Source: Mycobacterium sp. ACS1612 (GTDB lineage Bacteria > Actinomycetota > Actinomycetes > Mycobacteriales > Mycobacteriaceae). From it: a stretch of DNA of 64,000 bases. The stretch spans positions 62,001-126,000 of the forward strand of contig NZ_LZHZ01000027.1 of NCBI RefSeq assembly GCF_001667505.1, given 5' to 3'. The notes beneath the pieces were generated by a model. It did not search any database. It saw only the letters and a list, made by a program, of their open reading frames with translations, and was not told the DNA's origin. A program made the translations under genes and the position numbers. Below are positions 8,778 through 19,459 of this stretch, in pieces; the stretch's first letter is position 1, and every line of letters begins with the position of its first letter.

Positions 8778-11099
8778 GCGGAACACTCCCGGCAGGCTCA
8801 GCGCCGACATGGACTCATCTGCCAGCGGATTGTCGTGCACCATGTACGTCCACGTCGACGTGGGCCTGGCCAGCTTGGACAGGTCGACGCCGGGCTCGTC
8901 CTCGATCGACGGCGCGGTCTCGAACGTCTGCTGGGCGGCCTCGATCGCATCAGCGGCCAGCGAAGCGAACGCGTCGACCGCCATCCGGTGGAACTCGTCG
9001 ATCGGGGTCTGATTGCCCAGCGCGCGAAGGTGAATGCTCTCCCGGATGTCGGCCAGGTACGCCAGATGGTCGGCCCACCCGCGGTCCAGGTGGTAGAGCA
9101 TGATCAACCGGCAGATCTTCTCCAGCTTCTCCTCGCCGAGCTTGTCGACGATCTCCTCGTAGCGTTTGGGAGCACGCTCGGCGAGTTCCTCCCGCGCGGT
9201 CGGCGTGCGCAGCAGGGTCTCGCGGCGCTCGACGATGATGGCCCGCTGCTGGGCGATCAGCTGGTTGTAGCGCCAGTTGTTGGCGTGGATGTCGAGCATC
9301 CGGCCCTCGGCGACGCGTTGCGCATGGTCCAGCAGTGACGCGGCCTTGTTGCTGACGATCCGGCCGTTCTCGTCGTACTGCATCGGCAGCTTATTGGGAT
9401 CGAGGTGCGCCACCACCACGTCGTCCTCCCAGCTGGCGAAGAACACCGTCGAGCCGGGGTCACCCTGGCGTCCGGCGCGACCACGCAGCTGGTTGTCGAG
9501 CCGCTCGGTGTGGTGGCGGCCGGTGCCGATGACGTGCAGACCGCCGAGTTCGGCGACCTGATCATGATCGGCTTCGTCCGAGCCACCCAGCCTGATGTCG
9601 GTGCCGCGGCCCGCCATCTGGGTGGACACCGTGACGCTGCCGAGCTTGCCGGCCTCGGCGATCACCGCGGCTTCCTCGGCGTCGTTCTTGGCGTTCAGCA
9701 CCACCGCGGGCACGCCGGCCTTGACCAGCCGCTCGTGTAGCTCTTCGGATTCGGCGACGTCGTGGGTGCCGACGAGCACGGGCTGCCCGGTTTCGTGCAC
9801 CTCCTTGATGTGGTCGACGACGGCGTCGAACTTGGCGGCCGCGGTGATGTACACCCGATCGGTCTCGTCCTCGCGAATGTTGGGAGTATTCGGCGCAATT
9901 GGCGACACCCCGAGCTTGTAGAACTGCCGCAGCTGTTCACCCGCGGCCAGCGCGGTGCCGGTCATGCCGCACACCGTCGGGTACCGGTTGATCAACGCCT
10001 GCACGGTGATGGTGTCGAGCACCTCACCCGTCTCGGTGGTTTCGATGCCCTCCTTGGCCTCGACGGCCGCCTGCAAGCCGTCGGGCCACCGCTGCAACTG
10101 CGCGATGCGGCCACGGGACGAGTTGATCAGGTGTACCGCGTCGTCACGGACGATGTAGTGCACGTCGCGCTGCAGCAGCACGTGTGCGTGCAGAGCGACG
10201 TTCACCTCGGTCAGCGTGGTGCCCACGTGTTCTTCCGAGTACAGGTCGATCCCGCCCAGTTTGGCCTCGAGCTTCTGCGCGCCGGACTCGGTGAGGTGGA
10301 CGTTGCGGTTGTCTGCGTCGGTGTCGTAATCCGTGCCCGCGGTCAGTTCGCCGACCATCCGGATGATCTCCACCTTCGGCGTCTCGCGGTGCGTGGTGCC
10401 CGCGAGCACCAGCGGCACGAGCGCCTCGTCGACGAGCACCGAGTCGGCCTCGTCGATGAGTGCGACGTCGGGGTTCGGCGACACCAGATCGTCGACGTCG
10501 GTGACCAGTTGGTCGCGCAGCACGTCGAAGCCGATCTCGTTGACCGAGGCGTAGGTGACGTTGCACTGGTAGGCCTCGCGCCGCTCCGCGGCCGTCGAGT
10601 CGGCGGTGATCCAGCCGACCGTCAGTCCCAGCGCCTCGAGCAGCGGGCCCATCCATTCGGCGTCGCGGCGAGCCAGGTAGTCGTTGATGGTGATGACGTG
10701 GACGCTGCGCCCGCCGAGTGCGTAGCCCGCTGCGGCGATGGCACCTGACAGCGTCTTGCCCTCACCAGTTGCCATCTCGACCACGTCGCCGGCCAGCATT
10801 CGCAGCGCGCCCTGCAACTGGACGTCGAACGGCTCAAGCGTGGTGGTCCGCTTCGAGGCTTCGCGGGCGATGGCCAGGAACTGCGGGATATCCGAGGACT
10901 CCGCCAGGTCGTCGAGGTTGAGCAGGCCTGCGGCCTTGCTCAGCTGCTCGTCGTCGAGTTCGGCGGCCTTCTCGTCGAACTCCGCCGACTTGCCCACCAG
11001 CGACATCGACTGCGCCTGGTCGCGGTCGGTGCTGGCGCCGAGCAGCTTCCAGAAGCGGTTGCTGACACGACCTGAGGTGCGGTTTTTGGTCTTCGCCAC
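8775..11099 (-). CDS. secA2: Accessory preprotein translocase ATPase SecA2
   Basis: 774-aa SecA-type motor that in mycobacteria drives export of a subset of proteins through SecYEG. The start GTG 11099 ([20 protein letters not shown]) is fixed by a TACCGT box exactly 6 nt upstream; the frame stays open to 11297 through unrelated sequence. Walker A MATGEGKT lies at about 109-116, Walker [14 protein letters not shown] follows, then helicase motif [13 protein letters not shown] and [14 protein letters not shown]. It lacks the long C-terminal linker and zinc-binding tail of SecA1, as SecA2 proteins do. Same order as Rv1821. Confidence 0.96.
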   Translation of the reverse strand: MAKTKNRTSGRVSNRFWKLLGASTDRDQAQSMSLVGKSAEFDEKAAELDDEQLSKAAGLLNLDDLAESSDIPQFLAIAREASKRTTTLEPFDVQLQGALRMLAGDVVEMATGEGKTLSGAIAAAGYALGGRSVHVITINDYLARRDAEWMGPLLEALGLTVGWITADSTAAERREAYQCNVTYASVNEIGFDVLRDQLVTDVDDLVSPNPDVALIDEADSVLVDEALVPLVLAGTTHRETPKVEIIRMVGELTAGTDYDTDADNRNVHLTESGAQKLEAKLGGIDLYSEEHVGTTLTEVNVALHAHVLLQRDVHYIVRDDAVHLINSSRGRIAQLQRWPDGLQAAVEAKEGIETTETGEVLDTITVQALINRYPTVCGMTGTALAAGEQLRQFYKLGVSPIAPNTPNIREDETDRVYITAAAKFDAVVDHIKEVHETGQPVLVGTHDVAESEELHERLVKAGVPAVVLNAKNDAEEAAVIAEAGKLGSVTVSTQMAGRGTDIRLGGSDEADHDQVAELGGLHVIGTGRHHTERLDNQLRGRAGRQGDPGSTVFFASWEDDVVVAHLDPNKLPMQYDENGRIVSNKAASLLDHAQRVAEGRMLDIHANNWRYNQLIAQQRAIIVERRETLLRTPTAREELAERAPKRYEEIVDKLGEEKLEKICRLIMLYHLDRGWADHLAYLADIRESIHLRALGNQTPIDEFHRMAVDAFASLAADAIEAAQQTFETAPSIEDEPGVDLSKLARPTSTWTYMVHDNPLADESMSALSLPGVFR

Positions 11100-11105
11100 A
11101 CAATT

Positions 11106-11111
11106 ACGGTA
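11106..11111 (-). promoter_or_regulatory. -10 box, leaderless secA2 promoter
   Basis: TACCGT on the minus strand, 6 nt (AATTGT) before the secA2 GTG, within the 22-bp gap after the GNAT gene. This supports a leaderless mRNA and the choice of start codon. Confidence 0.6.
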
Positions 11112-11121
11112 CCTGCGCGCG

Positions 11122-11955
11122 TCAGTCGGACGTCGCGAAGTCGATCCGGACGCTGTCGGAGACCGGTTCGAAACCGATCTGCTGGTAGATGCCGTTCGAC
11201 GTCGGGTTGGCCAGATCGGCGAACAGCACGACGTCCGGCGTGCCGCTGCGGTGGGCCAACTGGACGGCGGCGGCGGTGACGGCCGATCCGTAACCACGGC
11301 CGCGCGCGTCGCGCGAGGTGAACACCGGGCCGATCCGCGACACCCCTGACGCGGGCACCCGCAGCATCGCCATGCTGACCGGCGTGCCGTCGACCTCCCA
11401 CACCACGAAGCGGTGGCCCGCGCGGTCCGCGCCGTCGACGAACTGCTCGGCCCGGTCGTTGGCCTGGCCGAAGGCGTCCTCGAAGAACCGGTTCACCCAG
11501 TCGATGAGCAGGCCGCGGTCGTCGTCGCCCGCCGCCCGCGCCGAACCGACAACGCTCACCGGCGGTTTGAGCATTCCCAACCGGTACAGCCGCTCCTCGG
11601 CGCTGAGCAATGGTTGTCGTCCGGTGATCGCCTGCCACGCATCGGCGAACGCGACAGCCGAGCCGCGATCACCTCGTGCGCTAGCCAGGTCGGGCCGTAC
11701 TGCCACCAGCGTGGTGGCGACGGCGTTTATCGCATCATGGGGAATTCCGTTGCAGGCCAAAGGATATGGTGGTGTCTGCAACGCGGCACCGACAGCTGTG
11801 CCGCCGTCCCATACGGTGAGCAGCAGGGAATCGCTGGGGAACTCACCGGAGGCCAGCAAGGTCAGTTCGATGGTGCGCCCAATGGGGTCGCGCCGATACA
11901 GCGGTTCCGCGATAACGCGGAACTCGGCCACCGAGTCATGCAGCTTGACCTCCAC
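11122..11955 (-). CDS. GNAT-family N-acetyltransferase
   Basis: 277 aa from GTG 11955. The C-terminal half is a GNAT domain with the acetyl-CoA motif [20 protein letters not shown] (R-G-R-G-Y-G) and the later [10 protein letters not shown]. The N-terminal half ([20 protein letters not shown]) is a degenerate second domain, as in two-domain GNAT proteins. Substrate unknown. It sits between ilvG and secA2, a position not occupied in M. tuberculosis. The start is uncertain because the ribosome site is poor; TTG 11982 is an alternative. Confidence 0.82.
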   Translation of the reverse strand: MEVKLHDSVAEFRVIAEPLYRRDPIGRTIELTLLASGEFPSDSLLLTVWDGGTAVGAALQTPPYPLACNGIPHDAINAVATTLVAVRPDLASARGDRGSAVAFADAWQAITGRQPLLSAEERLYRLGMLKPPVSVVGSARAAGDDDRGLLIDWVNRFFEDAFGQANDRAEQFVDGADRAGHRFVVWEVDGTPVSMAMLRVPASGVSRIGPVFTSRDARGRGYGSAVTAAAVQLAHRSGTPDVVLFADLANPTSNGIYQQIGFEPVSDSVRIDFATSD

Positions 11956-12011
11956 GCCTCCAGCATGGTCGCCAACAACCAAGGCGTCCAACGATTTCTG
12001 CGTGGGCGACC

Positions 12012-13649
12012 TCAGGCCAGGTTCGAGCGGCGCGGGTATGCGACGGCAGGGTCGGTCAGCGCGTTGACCACCGCGGGCAGACCCGCGGAGAACGCCCTCT
12101 GGAGCGCGGGCCGCACCTCCGCGGCCGTCGACACCATCTCGCCGTATCCGCCGAGCGCGCTCACCACGTGGTCGTAGCGGGTGCCAGGTCGCAGTTCGGC
12201 CACCACCGAATAGCCGTACAGCATGGTCATCGGGTGATGCTCCAGCGCCCAGATGCCGTTGTTGCCGATGACCGATACGACGTGAACGCCGTGTCGAACC
12301 AACGTATCCCATTCCATTCCCGAGAACCCGAAAGCGCCGTCGCCCTGCAGCAGCACCACCTGTCGTTCGGGCCTGGCCAGCTTGGCCGCCAGCGCATAAC
12401 CGGGCCCGGACCCCAGGCAGCCGAACGGCCCGCTGTCCAGCCAGGCGCCGGGCACATAGCTGTCGATCACCCGCCCGGCATACGACCCGAAGTCACCCCC
12501 GTCGATCACGACGATCGCATCGCGGTCGAGCAGCGGCTTGAGTTCGGCGTACACCCGCATGGGGTGCAGCGGGCTGCGATCGTCGGACAACTCCGCCTGT
12601 TCGGCAGCCCGTGCCGCGTCCTCGACCGTGCGCAGCTCACCGATCCAGCCGCCGCGTTCGCCGCCGGAGGCACTCGCCAGCGCCGTCAGCGTCGTGGTCA
12701 GATCGCCGTAGAGTTCGGCGGCGACCTCACGGGGATGCGGCCGCACGGGTTCGGCACGGTCAGCGACGATCAGTTCGGTCAGCGGGCCGAACACCTTGCC
12801 GAAGCCGAGCCGGAAGTCCATCGGCACCCCGACGACTAACGCAACATCAGCCTCCCCCAACGCTTTTGACCGCGCCCGCGAGAACGCCAACTCATGATCG
12901 GCAGGCACCGTGCCGCGGGCCATGCCGTTCATCAGCACCGGTATCCGCAACGCTTCCGCCAGCGCCAGCAAGGCCTTCTCGCCGTGCCCCCACCACACGT
13001 TCGTGCCCGCCATGATCACCGGCCGCTGCGCGCCAGCCAGCAGTCTCACCGCGGTGTCCACCGCGTTGCCGTCGGGCCGGACACCGCCGCTCATCCCGCT
13101 CAACGCGCCGGGATTACCCGGGTCCATAGCCTCGCTGAACACGTGGTCCATCGGGAAGTCGACGAACGCCACGCCGGACGGCGCAGCGACTGCAGCGCGC
13201 AGCGCATCGTCGATCAGCGGCGCGACCTCGTCGGGCGATTGCGCGGTGGCGGCGAACCGCGTCAACGGCGCCACGAACGGCACGTGGTCGATCTCCTGTA
13301 GTGAACCCTGACCCCACCGTCCCGCGGGTGCCCGCCCGCCGAGCACCACCAGCGGTGACTGATTCTGAGCAGCGGCGGCCATCGCGCTCATCCCGTTGGT
13401 GACGCCGGGACCGGCGGTCAGCGCGGCCACGCCGGGCATCCTGGTGACCTTCGACCAGCCTTCCGCAGCGAACGCGGCGGTCTGCTCGTGGCGGGTGTCG
13501 ATCAGCCGGATGTTCTCCGCTCGGCAGCCGTCGTAAATCGAGAACAGGTGTCCGCCGGAAAGAGTGAAGACGGTGTCGATGCCGCTCGCGCGCAGCCGCC
13601 GGGCGATCAGATGGCCGGCGTTGACCGTAACCGGAGCCTCGATGCTCAT
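12012..13649 (-). CDS. ilvG: Thiamine-diphosphate enzyme, acetolactate-synthase-like
   Basis: 545-aa ThDP enzyme with three domains: N-terminal Pyr domain with the catalytic glutamate in [15 protein letters not shown], a central domain, and a C-terminal PP domain with the cofactor motif [13 protein letters not shown]...VIGNN. Syntenic with Rv1820 (ilvG). No regulatory small subunit is nearby, so it is probably not the main branched-chain acetolactate synthase; an alternative 2-oxoacid carboligase or decarboxylase is possible. Divergent from the first bacA-type gene and starts at a leaderless ATG. Confidence 0.88.
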   Translation of the reverse strand: MSIEAPVTVNAGHLIARRLRASGIDTVFTLSGGHLFSIYDGCRAENIRLIDTRHEQTAAFAAEGWSKVTRMPGVAALTAGPGVTNGMSAMAAAAQNQSPLVVLGGRAPAGRWGQGSLQEIDHVPFVAPLTRFAATAQSPDEVAPLIDDALRAAVAAPSGVAFVDFPMDHVFSEAMDPGNPGALSGMSGGVRPDGNAVDTAVRLLAGAQRPVIMAGTNVWWGHGEKALLALAEALRIPVLMNGMARGTVPADHELAFSRARSKALGEADVALVVGVPMDFRLGFGKVFGPLTELIVADRAEPVRPHPREVAAELYGDLTTTLTALASASGGERGGWIGELRTVEDAARAAEQAELSDDRSPLHPMRVYAELKPLLDRDAIVVIDGGDFGSYAGRVIDSYVPGAWLDSGPFGCLGSGPGYALAAKLARPERQVVLLQGDGAFGFSGMEWDTLVRHGVHVVSVIGNNGIWALEHHPMTMLYGYSVVAELRPGTRYDHVVSALGGYGEMVSTAAEVRPALQRAFSAGLPAVVNALTDPAVAYPRRSNLA

Positions 13650-13655
13650 GGCGGC

Positions 13656-13661
13656 AGCATA
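13656..13661 (-). promoter_or_regulatory. -10 box, leaderless ilvG promoter
   Basis: TATGCT on the minus strand, 6 nt (GCCGCC) before the ilvG ATG. It overlaps by two bases a plus-strand TAATCT box at 13660-13665. Confidence 0.55.
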
Positions 13662-13665
13662 ATCT
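13660..13665 (+). promoter_or_regulatory. -10 box toward the first bacA-type gene
   Basis: TAATCT fits TANNNT. Transcription would start near 13672, at a nine-codon ORF, about 25 nt before the bacA-type ATG. Confidence 0.4.
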
Positions 13666-13670
13666 CGCCT

Positions 13671-13700
13671 ATGAAAACCATTGGGGTGTCGGGCCGATGA
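13671..13700 (+). other. Nine-codon leader ORF coupled to bacA-type gene 1
   Basis: ATG AAA ACC ATT GGG GTG TCG GGC CGA TGA (MKTIGVSGR). Its stop overlaps the ATG of the transporter in an ATGA arrangement and its start lies 5 nt after a TAATCT box. It could be a leaderless leader peptide coupled to the transporter; no proof beyond geometry. Confidence 0.35.
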
Positions 13701-15586
13701 ACACCTTCCAGCCGTCGATCGACTGGAGCCGTGAATTCGTCAACTCGACGCTGTGGGTGCTGCAGGTGTGGGCGATCACCGCGTGCGCGTTGCTCGTCGT
13801 GTTGATTGCGATCGGGCGGAGCACCGAGTGGGGCAGGCAGTTCTGGCGCATCAGCGGCGACTACTTCAAAGGCAGGCAAAGCGCACCGGTGTGGGCGATG
13901 CTCGGGTTGTTGCTGGCCTCGGCCATCCTGGTCGTACGGATCAACGTGCTGCTCAGCTACTACGCCAACGACCTGTTCTCCGCGCTGCAACTCACCTTTC
14001 AGCCCGGCACCGGCAGAAGTACTGGCATCCATGGCTTTTGGATGACCATCCTGGTCTTCGCGGTGCTCGCCGTCTGCTACGTCGCGCGTACGCTCGGCGA
14101 CCTCTATCTGACCCAGACGTTCATCATGCGATGGCGAATCTGGTTGAGCCGCCAGTTCATTGACGACTGGCTCGGCGACTACGCCTACTTCCGCGGCCAG
14201 TTCACCCGCCAGCCGATCGACAACCCCGACCAACGCATCCAGCAGGACATCGACATCTTCACCGCGGGCGTGGGCGGTGAGCCGAACAATCCGGCCAACA
14301 CGTCGGACCACCTGCTGCTGTTCGGTGCGGTCGAGGCGGTGGTGTCCGTGTTCTCCTTCGGCGCCATTCTCTGGCGCCTGTCCGGGCCGCTGACGCTCGG
14401 TACGGTGACGCTGCCAAGGGCGCTGTTCTGGGTGGTCATCGGCTACGTGCTCGTCGCCACCGTCGTGGCGTTCGTGATCGGCAGGCCGCTGATCCGGTTG
14501 AGCTTCATGAACGAACTGCTCAACGCGGGCTTTCGCTACGCGCTCGTCCGGTTGCGCGATGCCAGCGCTGCGATCGGGTCCTACCGCGGGGAGAAGGCCG
14601 AGCGTTCGGTGCTCACCGGCCGACTGTCGGCGGTGATGACCAACTACGGCCACTGGCGCAACCGGATGGTGGTCTTCACGGGCTGGAACCTGTCCATGAG
14701 CCAGGCCATCGACCCGCTGCCGTTCATCGTCCAGGCGCCGCGGCTGTTCGCGGGCCGGATCTCGCTCGGCGACATCTTCCAGTCCGCAACCGCGTTTCAC
14801 ACCATCCACAACTCGCTGTCGTTTTTTCGCGACGCCTACGACTCGTTCGCGAGCTACCGGGCGGCGGTCATCCGGCTGGACGGTCTGGCCGACGAGAACG
14901 CCGTCGCCCGCCGCTTCGCGAAGGTGACAACGGCCACGTCCGCCGACGGATCCCTCGAGGTGACCGGTGTCGCGGTCCGCACCCCTGGCGGCGATCCGCT
15001 GATCCGTCCTCTCGATCTGACGCTGCAGCCCGGGGACGCGCTGCTGATCAGCGGTCCCTCCGGCATCGGCAAGACGGTGTTGCTGCAGAGCCTCGCCGGG
15101 CTGTGGCCGTTCGTCTCGGGCAGCGTGCGCCTGCCTGCCGACCGCGACAGGGTGCTGTTCGTGCCGCAGCTGCCCTACATCCCGCTCGGCGACCTGCGCG
15201 CGGTCGTGTCCTACCCGTTGGAGTCAGGCGCGGTACCCGACCACGAAGTCCAGCAGGCTCTGGTCAAGGTCGCGCTGTCGCATCTGGCCATCCGGCTGAA
15301 CGAGGTCAGGGATTGGGCCAAGGTGCTGTCGGTCGGCGAACAGCAGCGGATCGCCTTCGCTCGGCTGCTGCTGGCCAAACCGAGAGCGGTGTTCCTCGAC
15401 GAGTCGACCTCCGCGATGGACGAGGGCCTCGAACTCATGCTCTACGACCTGATCCGAACGGAGTTTCCCGACGCAATTTTGGTCAGCGTGAGCCATCGCA
15501 GCACCGTCGAGCGGTTCCACGGCCGTCACCTGGAACTGGTCGACGACGGCGAGTGGCGCCTCGACGCGCTTCCGAGCAGGAGTTAG
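13697..15586 (+). CDS. BacA/Rv1819c-type ABC transporter, tandem copy 1
   Basis: 629-aa fusion of an SbmA/BacA-like membrane domain (residues about 1-400) with an ABC ATPase. Family motifs in the membrane part include [14 protein letters not shown] and [18 protein letters not shown]. The ATPase has Walker [15 protein letters not shown] (about 452), signature [14 protein letters not shown] (about 543), Walker [15 protein letters not shown] and switch histidine VSVSHRS. Rv1819c imports vitamin B12, bleomycin and hydrophilic peptides through a large cavity. This copy deviates at Walker A (Ile and Val where the others have Ser/Thr and Thr) and in the signature (LSVGE versus LSPGE), so its ATPase may be altered. 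Confidence 0.9.
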   Translation: MNTFQPSIDWSREFVNSTLWVLQVWAITACALLVVLIAIGRSTEWGRQFWRISGDYFKGRQSAPVWAMLGLLLASAILVVRINVLLSYYANDLFSALQLTFQPGTGRSTGIHGFWMTILVFAVLAVCYVARTLGDLYLTQTFIMRWRIWLSRQFIDDWLGDYAYFRGQFTRQPIDNPDQRIQQDIDIFTAGVGGEPNNPANTSDHLLLFGAVEAVVSVFSFGAILWRLSGPLTLGTVTLPRALFWVVIGYVLVATVVAFVIGRPLIRLSFMNELLNAGFRYALVRLRDASAAIGSYRGEKAERSVLTGRLSAVMTNYGHWRNRMVVFTGWNLSMSQAIDPLPFIVQAPRLFAGRISLGDIFQSATAFHTIHNSLSFFRDAYDSFASYRAAVIRLDGLADENAVARRFAKVTTATSADGSLEVTGVAVRTPGGDPLIRPLDLTLQPGDALLISGPSGIGKTVLLQSLAGLWPFVSGSVRLPADRDRVLFVPQLPYIPLGDLRAVVSYPLESGAVPDHEVQQALVKVALSHLAIRLNEVRDWAKVLSVGEQQRIAFARLLLAKPRAVFLDESTSAMDEGLELMLYDLIRTEFPDAILVSVSHRSTVERFHGRHLELVDDGEWRLDALPSRS

Positions 15587-15619
15587 ACCCTCCAGAACGC
15601 CCGCAACAGATCTGCGAGG

Positions 15620-15625
15620 TACCTT
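15620..15625 (+). promoter_or_regulatory. -10 box, leaderless promoter of bacA-type gene 2
   Basis: TACCTT followed by 6 nt (GCCGGA) and the ATG at 15632, in the 45-bp gap after copy 1. Confidence 0.55.
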
Positions 15626-15631
15626 GCCGGA

Positions 15632-17560
15632 ATGAACCCAGACATGTTCATCCCCACGCTCGATTGGGGAAACGAACTGTTGACATCGCTGTGGTGGATC
15701 GCCAAGGCGTGGGCGATCGCCGCGGTGGCCACGATGGTCATCCTCGTGCTGATCTATCGGATGACCTCGTGGGGTAGGCAGTTCTGGCGCATCACCGGGG
15801 CCTACTTCACAGGCCGGGACAGCGTCCTCGTCTGGGTGTGGTTGGGCGGCCTGCTGTTGTCGGTGGTCGCAGGGGTGCGCATCGACGTGCTGCTGTCTTT
15901 CCAGGGCAACGACATGATGAGCAGCTTCCAAGCGATAGCCGCGGGCCTTGGCAACGGTGACGAGGCGGTGAAAGCGTCCGGTAAAGACGGCTTCTGGTTG
16001 TCCATGCTCGTATTCGCGGTCCTGGCCACCATCCACGTGGCCCGCGTGATGGTGGACCTGTTTTTGATGCAGCGGTTCATGCTGCGCTGGCGCGCCTGGC
16101 TGACCGACCGGTTGACCGACGACTGGCTGGACGGCAAGGCCTACTACCGCGCCCGGTTCATCGACGACACCATCGACAACCCGGATCAGCGCATCCAGAC
16201 CGACATCGACATCTTCACCGCAGGCGTCGGCCCGCTGCCCAACACGCCCAACAACACCTCGGCGGCCACGTTGTTGTTCGGAGCGATCTCGTCGATCACG
16301 TCGATGATCTCGTTCACCGCGATCCTGTGGAACCTGTCCGGCTCGTTGACCCTGCCGATCATCGGCACCGAGATCCCGAGGGCCTTGTTCTGGATCGGGC
16401 TGGTCTATGTGCTGTTCGCCAGCGTCATCGCGTTCTGGATCGGTCGGCCGATCATCTGGCTGTCCTTCAACAACGAGAAGTTCAACGCCGCGTTCCGCTA
16501 CGCGCTGGTGCGTCTGCGCGACGCATCCGAGGCGGTGGCGTTCTACCGCGGCGAACTGGCGGAACGCACCGGGCTGCGGCGACTGTTCGCGCCGGTGGTC
16601 GGCAACTACAAGCGCTACGTGAACCGGATGATGGGGTTCTACGGCTGGAACCTGTCGATGAGCCAGATCATCGTGGTCGCGCCGTATCTGCTGCAATTCC
16701 CCCGATTCCTGGCTGGCGAGATCAAACTCGGTGCGATGTCGCAGTCGGCCTCGGCGTTCGGCAGCATCCAGGATGGGTTGTCGTTCTTCCGTAACGCCTA
16801 CGACCAGTTCGCCGGGTATCGGGCCGCGATCATCCGTCTGCACGGACTCGTCGTCGCCAACGAAGAAGGCAGGGCGCTGCCCGAGGTCGTCACCGCACCG
16901 TGCAAGGACGGCACCGTCGAACTCTCCGACGTCGAGGTGCGCACCCCCGACGGGAAGCAACTGGTCAAACCCATCGACATGCGCCTCGAGGTCGGCGACA
17001 CGTTGATGATCACCGGGCCGTCGGGCAGCGGAAAGACCACGCTGCTGCGCAGCCTCGCGGAACTGTGGCCGTTCTGCTCGGGCACGCTGACCCGGCCGTG
17101 CGGCCCCAACGAGACGATGTTCCTGTCGCAGATGCCCTACGTGCCGCTCGGCAATCTGCGCGCGGTGATCTCGTATCCGAGCGAAGAGGGCGAGATCGAC
17201 GACCGCACACTGCGGTACACGCTGCAGAAGGTAGCGCTCCCACACCTCGTCAACCGCCTCGACGAGGTGCTCGACTGGGCCAAGGTGCTCTCCCCCGGTG
17301 AGCAGCAACGCATCGCGTTCGCCAGGGTTCTGCTGACCAAACCGAAGGCCGTCTTCCTCGACGAGGCCACCTCGGCGTTGGACGAAGGCCTGGAGTACAC
17401 CTGCTACCAGTTGGTGCGCAATGAGCTGCCGAACACGATCCTGGTCAGCGTCAGCCACCGCTCCACCGTCGGGCAGCACCACACCCACGAACTCGAACTG
17501 CTCGGCAACGGTGAATGGCGACTCGGGCGCGTGGAAGGCGGCGAGCCCGTCCCCGTGTAG
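15632..17560 (+). CDS. BacA/Rv1819c-type ABC transporter, tandem copy 2
   Basis: 642 aa, same two-domain plan. The membrane part carries [16 protein letters not shown] and [19 protein letters not shown]. Walker [15 protein letters not shown] is canonical (about 461), signature [14 protein letters not shown] (about 552), Walker [16 protein letters not shown]-loop VSVSHRS. Length and motifs are closest to Rv1819c (639 aa), so this copy is a good candidate for the ancestral importer of cobalamin and hydrophilic antimicrobials. It has its own leaderless promoter. The predicted plasma-membrane protein acts as a homodimer in characterised relatives. Confidence 0.92.
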   Translation: MNPDMFIPTLDWGNELLTSLWWIAKAWAIAAVATMVILVLIYRMTSWGRQFWRITGAYFTGRDSVLVWVWLGGLLLSVVAGVRIDVLLSFQGNDMMSSFQAIAAGLGNGDEAVKASGKDGFWLSMLVFAVLATIHVARVMVDLFLMQRFMLRWRAWLTDRLTDDWLDGKAYYRARFIDDTIDNPDQRIQTDIDIFTAGVGPLPNTPNNTSAATLLFGAISSITSMISFTAILWNLSGSLTLPIIGTEIPRALFWIGLVYVLFASVIAFWIGRPIIWLSFNNEKFNAAFRYALVRLRDASEAVAFYRGELAERTGLRRLFAPVVGNYKRYVNRMMGFYGWNLSMSQIIVVAPYLLQFPRFLAGEIKLGAMSQSASAFGSIQDGLSFFRNAYDQFAGYRAAIIRLHGLVVANEEGRALPEVVTAPCKDGTVELSDVEVRTPDGKQLVKPIDMRLEVGDTLMITGPSGSGKTTLLRSLAELWPFCSGTLTRPCGPNETMFLSQMPYVPLGNLRAVISYPSEEGEIDDRTLRYTLQKVALPHLVNRLDEVLDWAKVLSPGEQQRIAFARVLLTKPKAVFLDEATSALDEGLEYTCYQLVRNELPNTILVSVSHRSTVGQHHTHELELLGNGEWRLGRVEGGEPVPV

Positions 17561-17572
17561 CCCGTGCCCGGG

Positions 17573-17578
17573 TAACTT
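17573..17578 (+). promoter_or_regulatory. -10 box, leaderless promoter of bacA-type gene 3
   Basis: TAACTT followed by 6 nt (CCCGGC) and the ATG at 17585, inside the 24-bp gap after copy 2. Confidence 0.55.
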
Positions 17579-17584
17579 CCCGGC

Positions 17585-19459
17585 ATGGACACGTTCACGC
17601 CGTCCCTGAATTGGGGCGACGAGCTGGTCACCTCCCTGTTGTGGGTCGCGAGAGCCTGGGCCACCGCCGCGGTGTGCACGGTCGCGGCGCTGGCACTGCT
17701 GGCGCGGTTCACCTCCTGGGGCCGCCAGTTCTGGCGAGTCACCGGCGGCTACTTCACGGGCAGGCAGAGCGTTCCGGTGTGGCTGTACCTGGGCGCGCTG
17801 CTGGCGTCGGTGATGATCGACGTACGCCTCGGCGTGCTGTTCAGTTATCAGTCCAACGACCAGTTCTCGGCGCTGCAGGCCGCCTTCGGCGGTGAAGGGT
17901 CGGCGAAAGACGCTGCGATCAGAGGGTTTTGGGCCGCGATGGTGCTCTATGTCGGCTTGGCCGTCGGTGACATCGCCCGCAATCTGCTCGACGTGTACCT
18001 GATGCAGCGCTTCATCATCCGGTGGCGCGTCTGGCTCACACACCGGCTCACCGGCGACTGGCTGAGCGGCGACGCGTATTACCGCGGCCGATTCGTCGAC
18101 GATCCGATCGACAACCCGGACCAACGCATCCAGCAGGACATCGACGCCTTCACCACCGGCACCGGTGAGGGCACCAATTCGCCGACCGTCGGATCGTCGC
18201 AGACGCTGGTGTTCGGCACGGTTTTCGCGATCGTGAACGTGGTGTCGTTCACGCCGATCCTGTGGGGACTGGCGGGCCCGCTGACGATCTTCGGCGTGAC
18301 GGTGCCCAAGGCGCTGTTCTGGATGGCGCTGGTGTACGTGTTCTTCACGACGATCGTCGCGTTTTGGATCGGCAGGCCGCTGATCCGGCTGTCGTTCCGC
18401 AACGAATTGACCAACGCCGCATTCCGGTACGCGCTCGTGCGACTACGCGACGCGGCCGAGGCCATCGGACTGTACGGCGGCGAGGACGCCGAACGCGGCC
18501 AACTGATGACCAGATTCGCCGCGGTCATCGCCAACTATCGGGCCTTCGTCCGTCGCACTCTGGTCTTCCTCGGCTGGAATCGGTCGATGAACCAGATCGT
18601 CAGCCCGCTGCCGACGGTGGTGCAGGCGCCGCGATTGTTCGCAGGCGAAATCCAGCTCGGTGACGTCACCCAATCGTCGAGCGCATTCGTCTCGGTACAC
18701 GATTCACTGGCGTTCTTCCGCGCCGTCTACGACTCGTTCGCCAACTACCGCGCGGTGATCATCCGCCTCGACGGGCTGGTGATCGCCAACGAAAAGGCAA
18801 GGGAACTTCCTACTTTGACGACGCTGCCCAGCGGCGACGATTCGCTCGAACTCGACGGCGTTGAGGTACGCAGACCCGACGGCGTGCGACTGGTCGACCC
18901 GCTGGCCGTCAGGCTCGACTCCGGCGAGTCGTTGGTGATCACCGGGGGGTCGGGCACTGGGAAGACCACGCTGCTGCGCAGCCTCGCTCAACTGTGGCCG
19001 TTCACCTCGGGGACGGTGCGGCGCCCCGAGCAGGCCACCATGTTCCTGTCGCAGCTGCCGTATATACCGCTCGGGGATCTGCGTACGGTGATCTCCTATC
19101 CGGCAGAGGTGAACGAATTCGACGACGCCGCAATCCAATCCGCGCTGGACACCGTGACGCTCGGGCATCTTTCCGGTCGGCTCGACGAGGTGGCCGACTG
19201 GGCCAAGGTGCTCTCGCCAGGTGAGCAGCAGCGCATCGCATTCGCGCGGGTGCTGCTCAGCAAGCCCAAGGTGGTGTTCCTCGACGAGGCGACCTCGGCG
19301 CTGGACGAGGGCCAGGAGTTCGCGTTGTACCGCGCCCTGCGCACCGCGCTGCCCGACTGCATCGTGGTCAGCGTCAGCCACCGGCCCGCGGTCGAACAGC
19401 ACCACGACCAGCGCCTTGAGTTGCTCGGCGGCGGGCAGTGGCGGTTGGGCCCCGTTTAG
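17585..19459 (+). CDS. BacA/Rv1819c-type ABC transporter, tandem copy 3
   Basis: 624 aa. The membrane domain shows [19 protein letters not shown] and [19 protein letters not shown]. Walker [15 protein letters not shown] (about 453), signature [14 protein letters not shown], Walker [16 protein letters not shown]-loop VSVSHRP. All catalytic elements are present. Its 3' end overlaps the convergent flavoprotein gene by 4 nt. Substrate range relative to copies 1 and 2 cannot be read from sequence. Confidence 0.92.
   Translation: MDTFTPSLNWGDELVTSLLWVARAWATAAVCTVAALALLARFTSWGRQFWRVTGGYFTGRQSVPVWLYLGALLASVMIDVRLGVLFSYQSNDQFSALQAAFGGEGSAKDAAIRGFWAAMVLYVGLAVGDIARNLLDVYLMQRFIIRWRVWLTHRLTGDWLSGDAYYRGRFVDDPIDNPDQRIQQDIDAFTTGTGEGTNSPTVGSSQTLVFGTVFAIVNVVSFTPILWGLAGPLTIFGVTVPKALFWMALVYVFFTTIVAFWIGRPLIRLSFRNELTNAAFRYALVRLRDAAEAIGLYGGEDAERGQLMTRFAAVIANYRAFVRRTLVFLGWNRSMNQIVSPLPTVVQAPRLFAGEIQLGDVTQSSSAFVSVHDSLAFFRAVYDSFANYRAVIIRLDGLVIANEKARELPTLTTLPSGDDSLELDGVEVRRPDGVRLVDPLAVRLDSGESLVITGGSGTGKTTLLRSLAQLWPFTSGTVRRPEQATMFLSQLPYIPLGDLRTVISYPAEVNEFDDAAIQSALDTVTLGHLSGRLDEVADWAKVLSPGEQQRIAFARVLLSKPKVVFLDEATSALDEGQEFALYRALRTALPDCIVVSVSHRPAVEQHHDQRLELLGGGQWRLGPV

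Noticed and set aside
15224..18124. 966-codon open frame on the minus strand
   Set aside because: Lies antisense to the well-supported bacA-type copies 1-3; its sequence is low-complexity R/H/Q/D-rich as expected for GC-rich antisense frames and has no recognisable domain.
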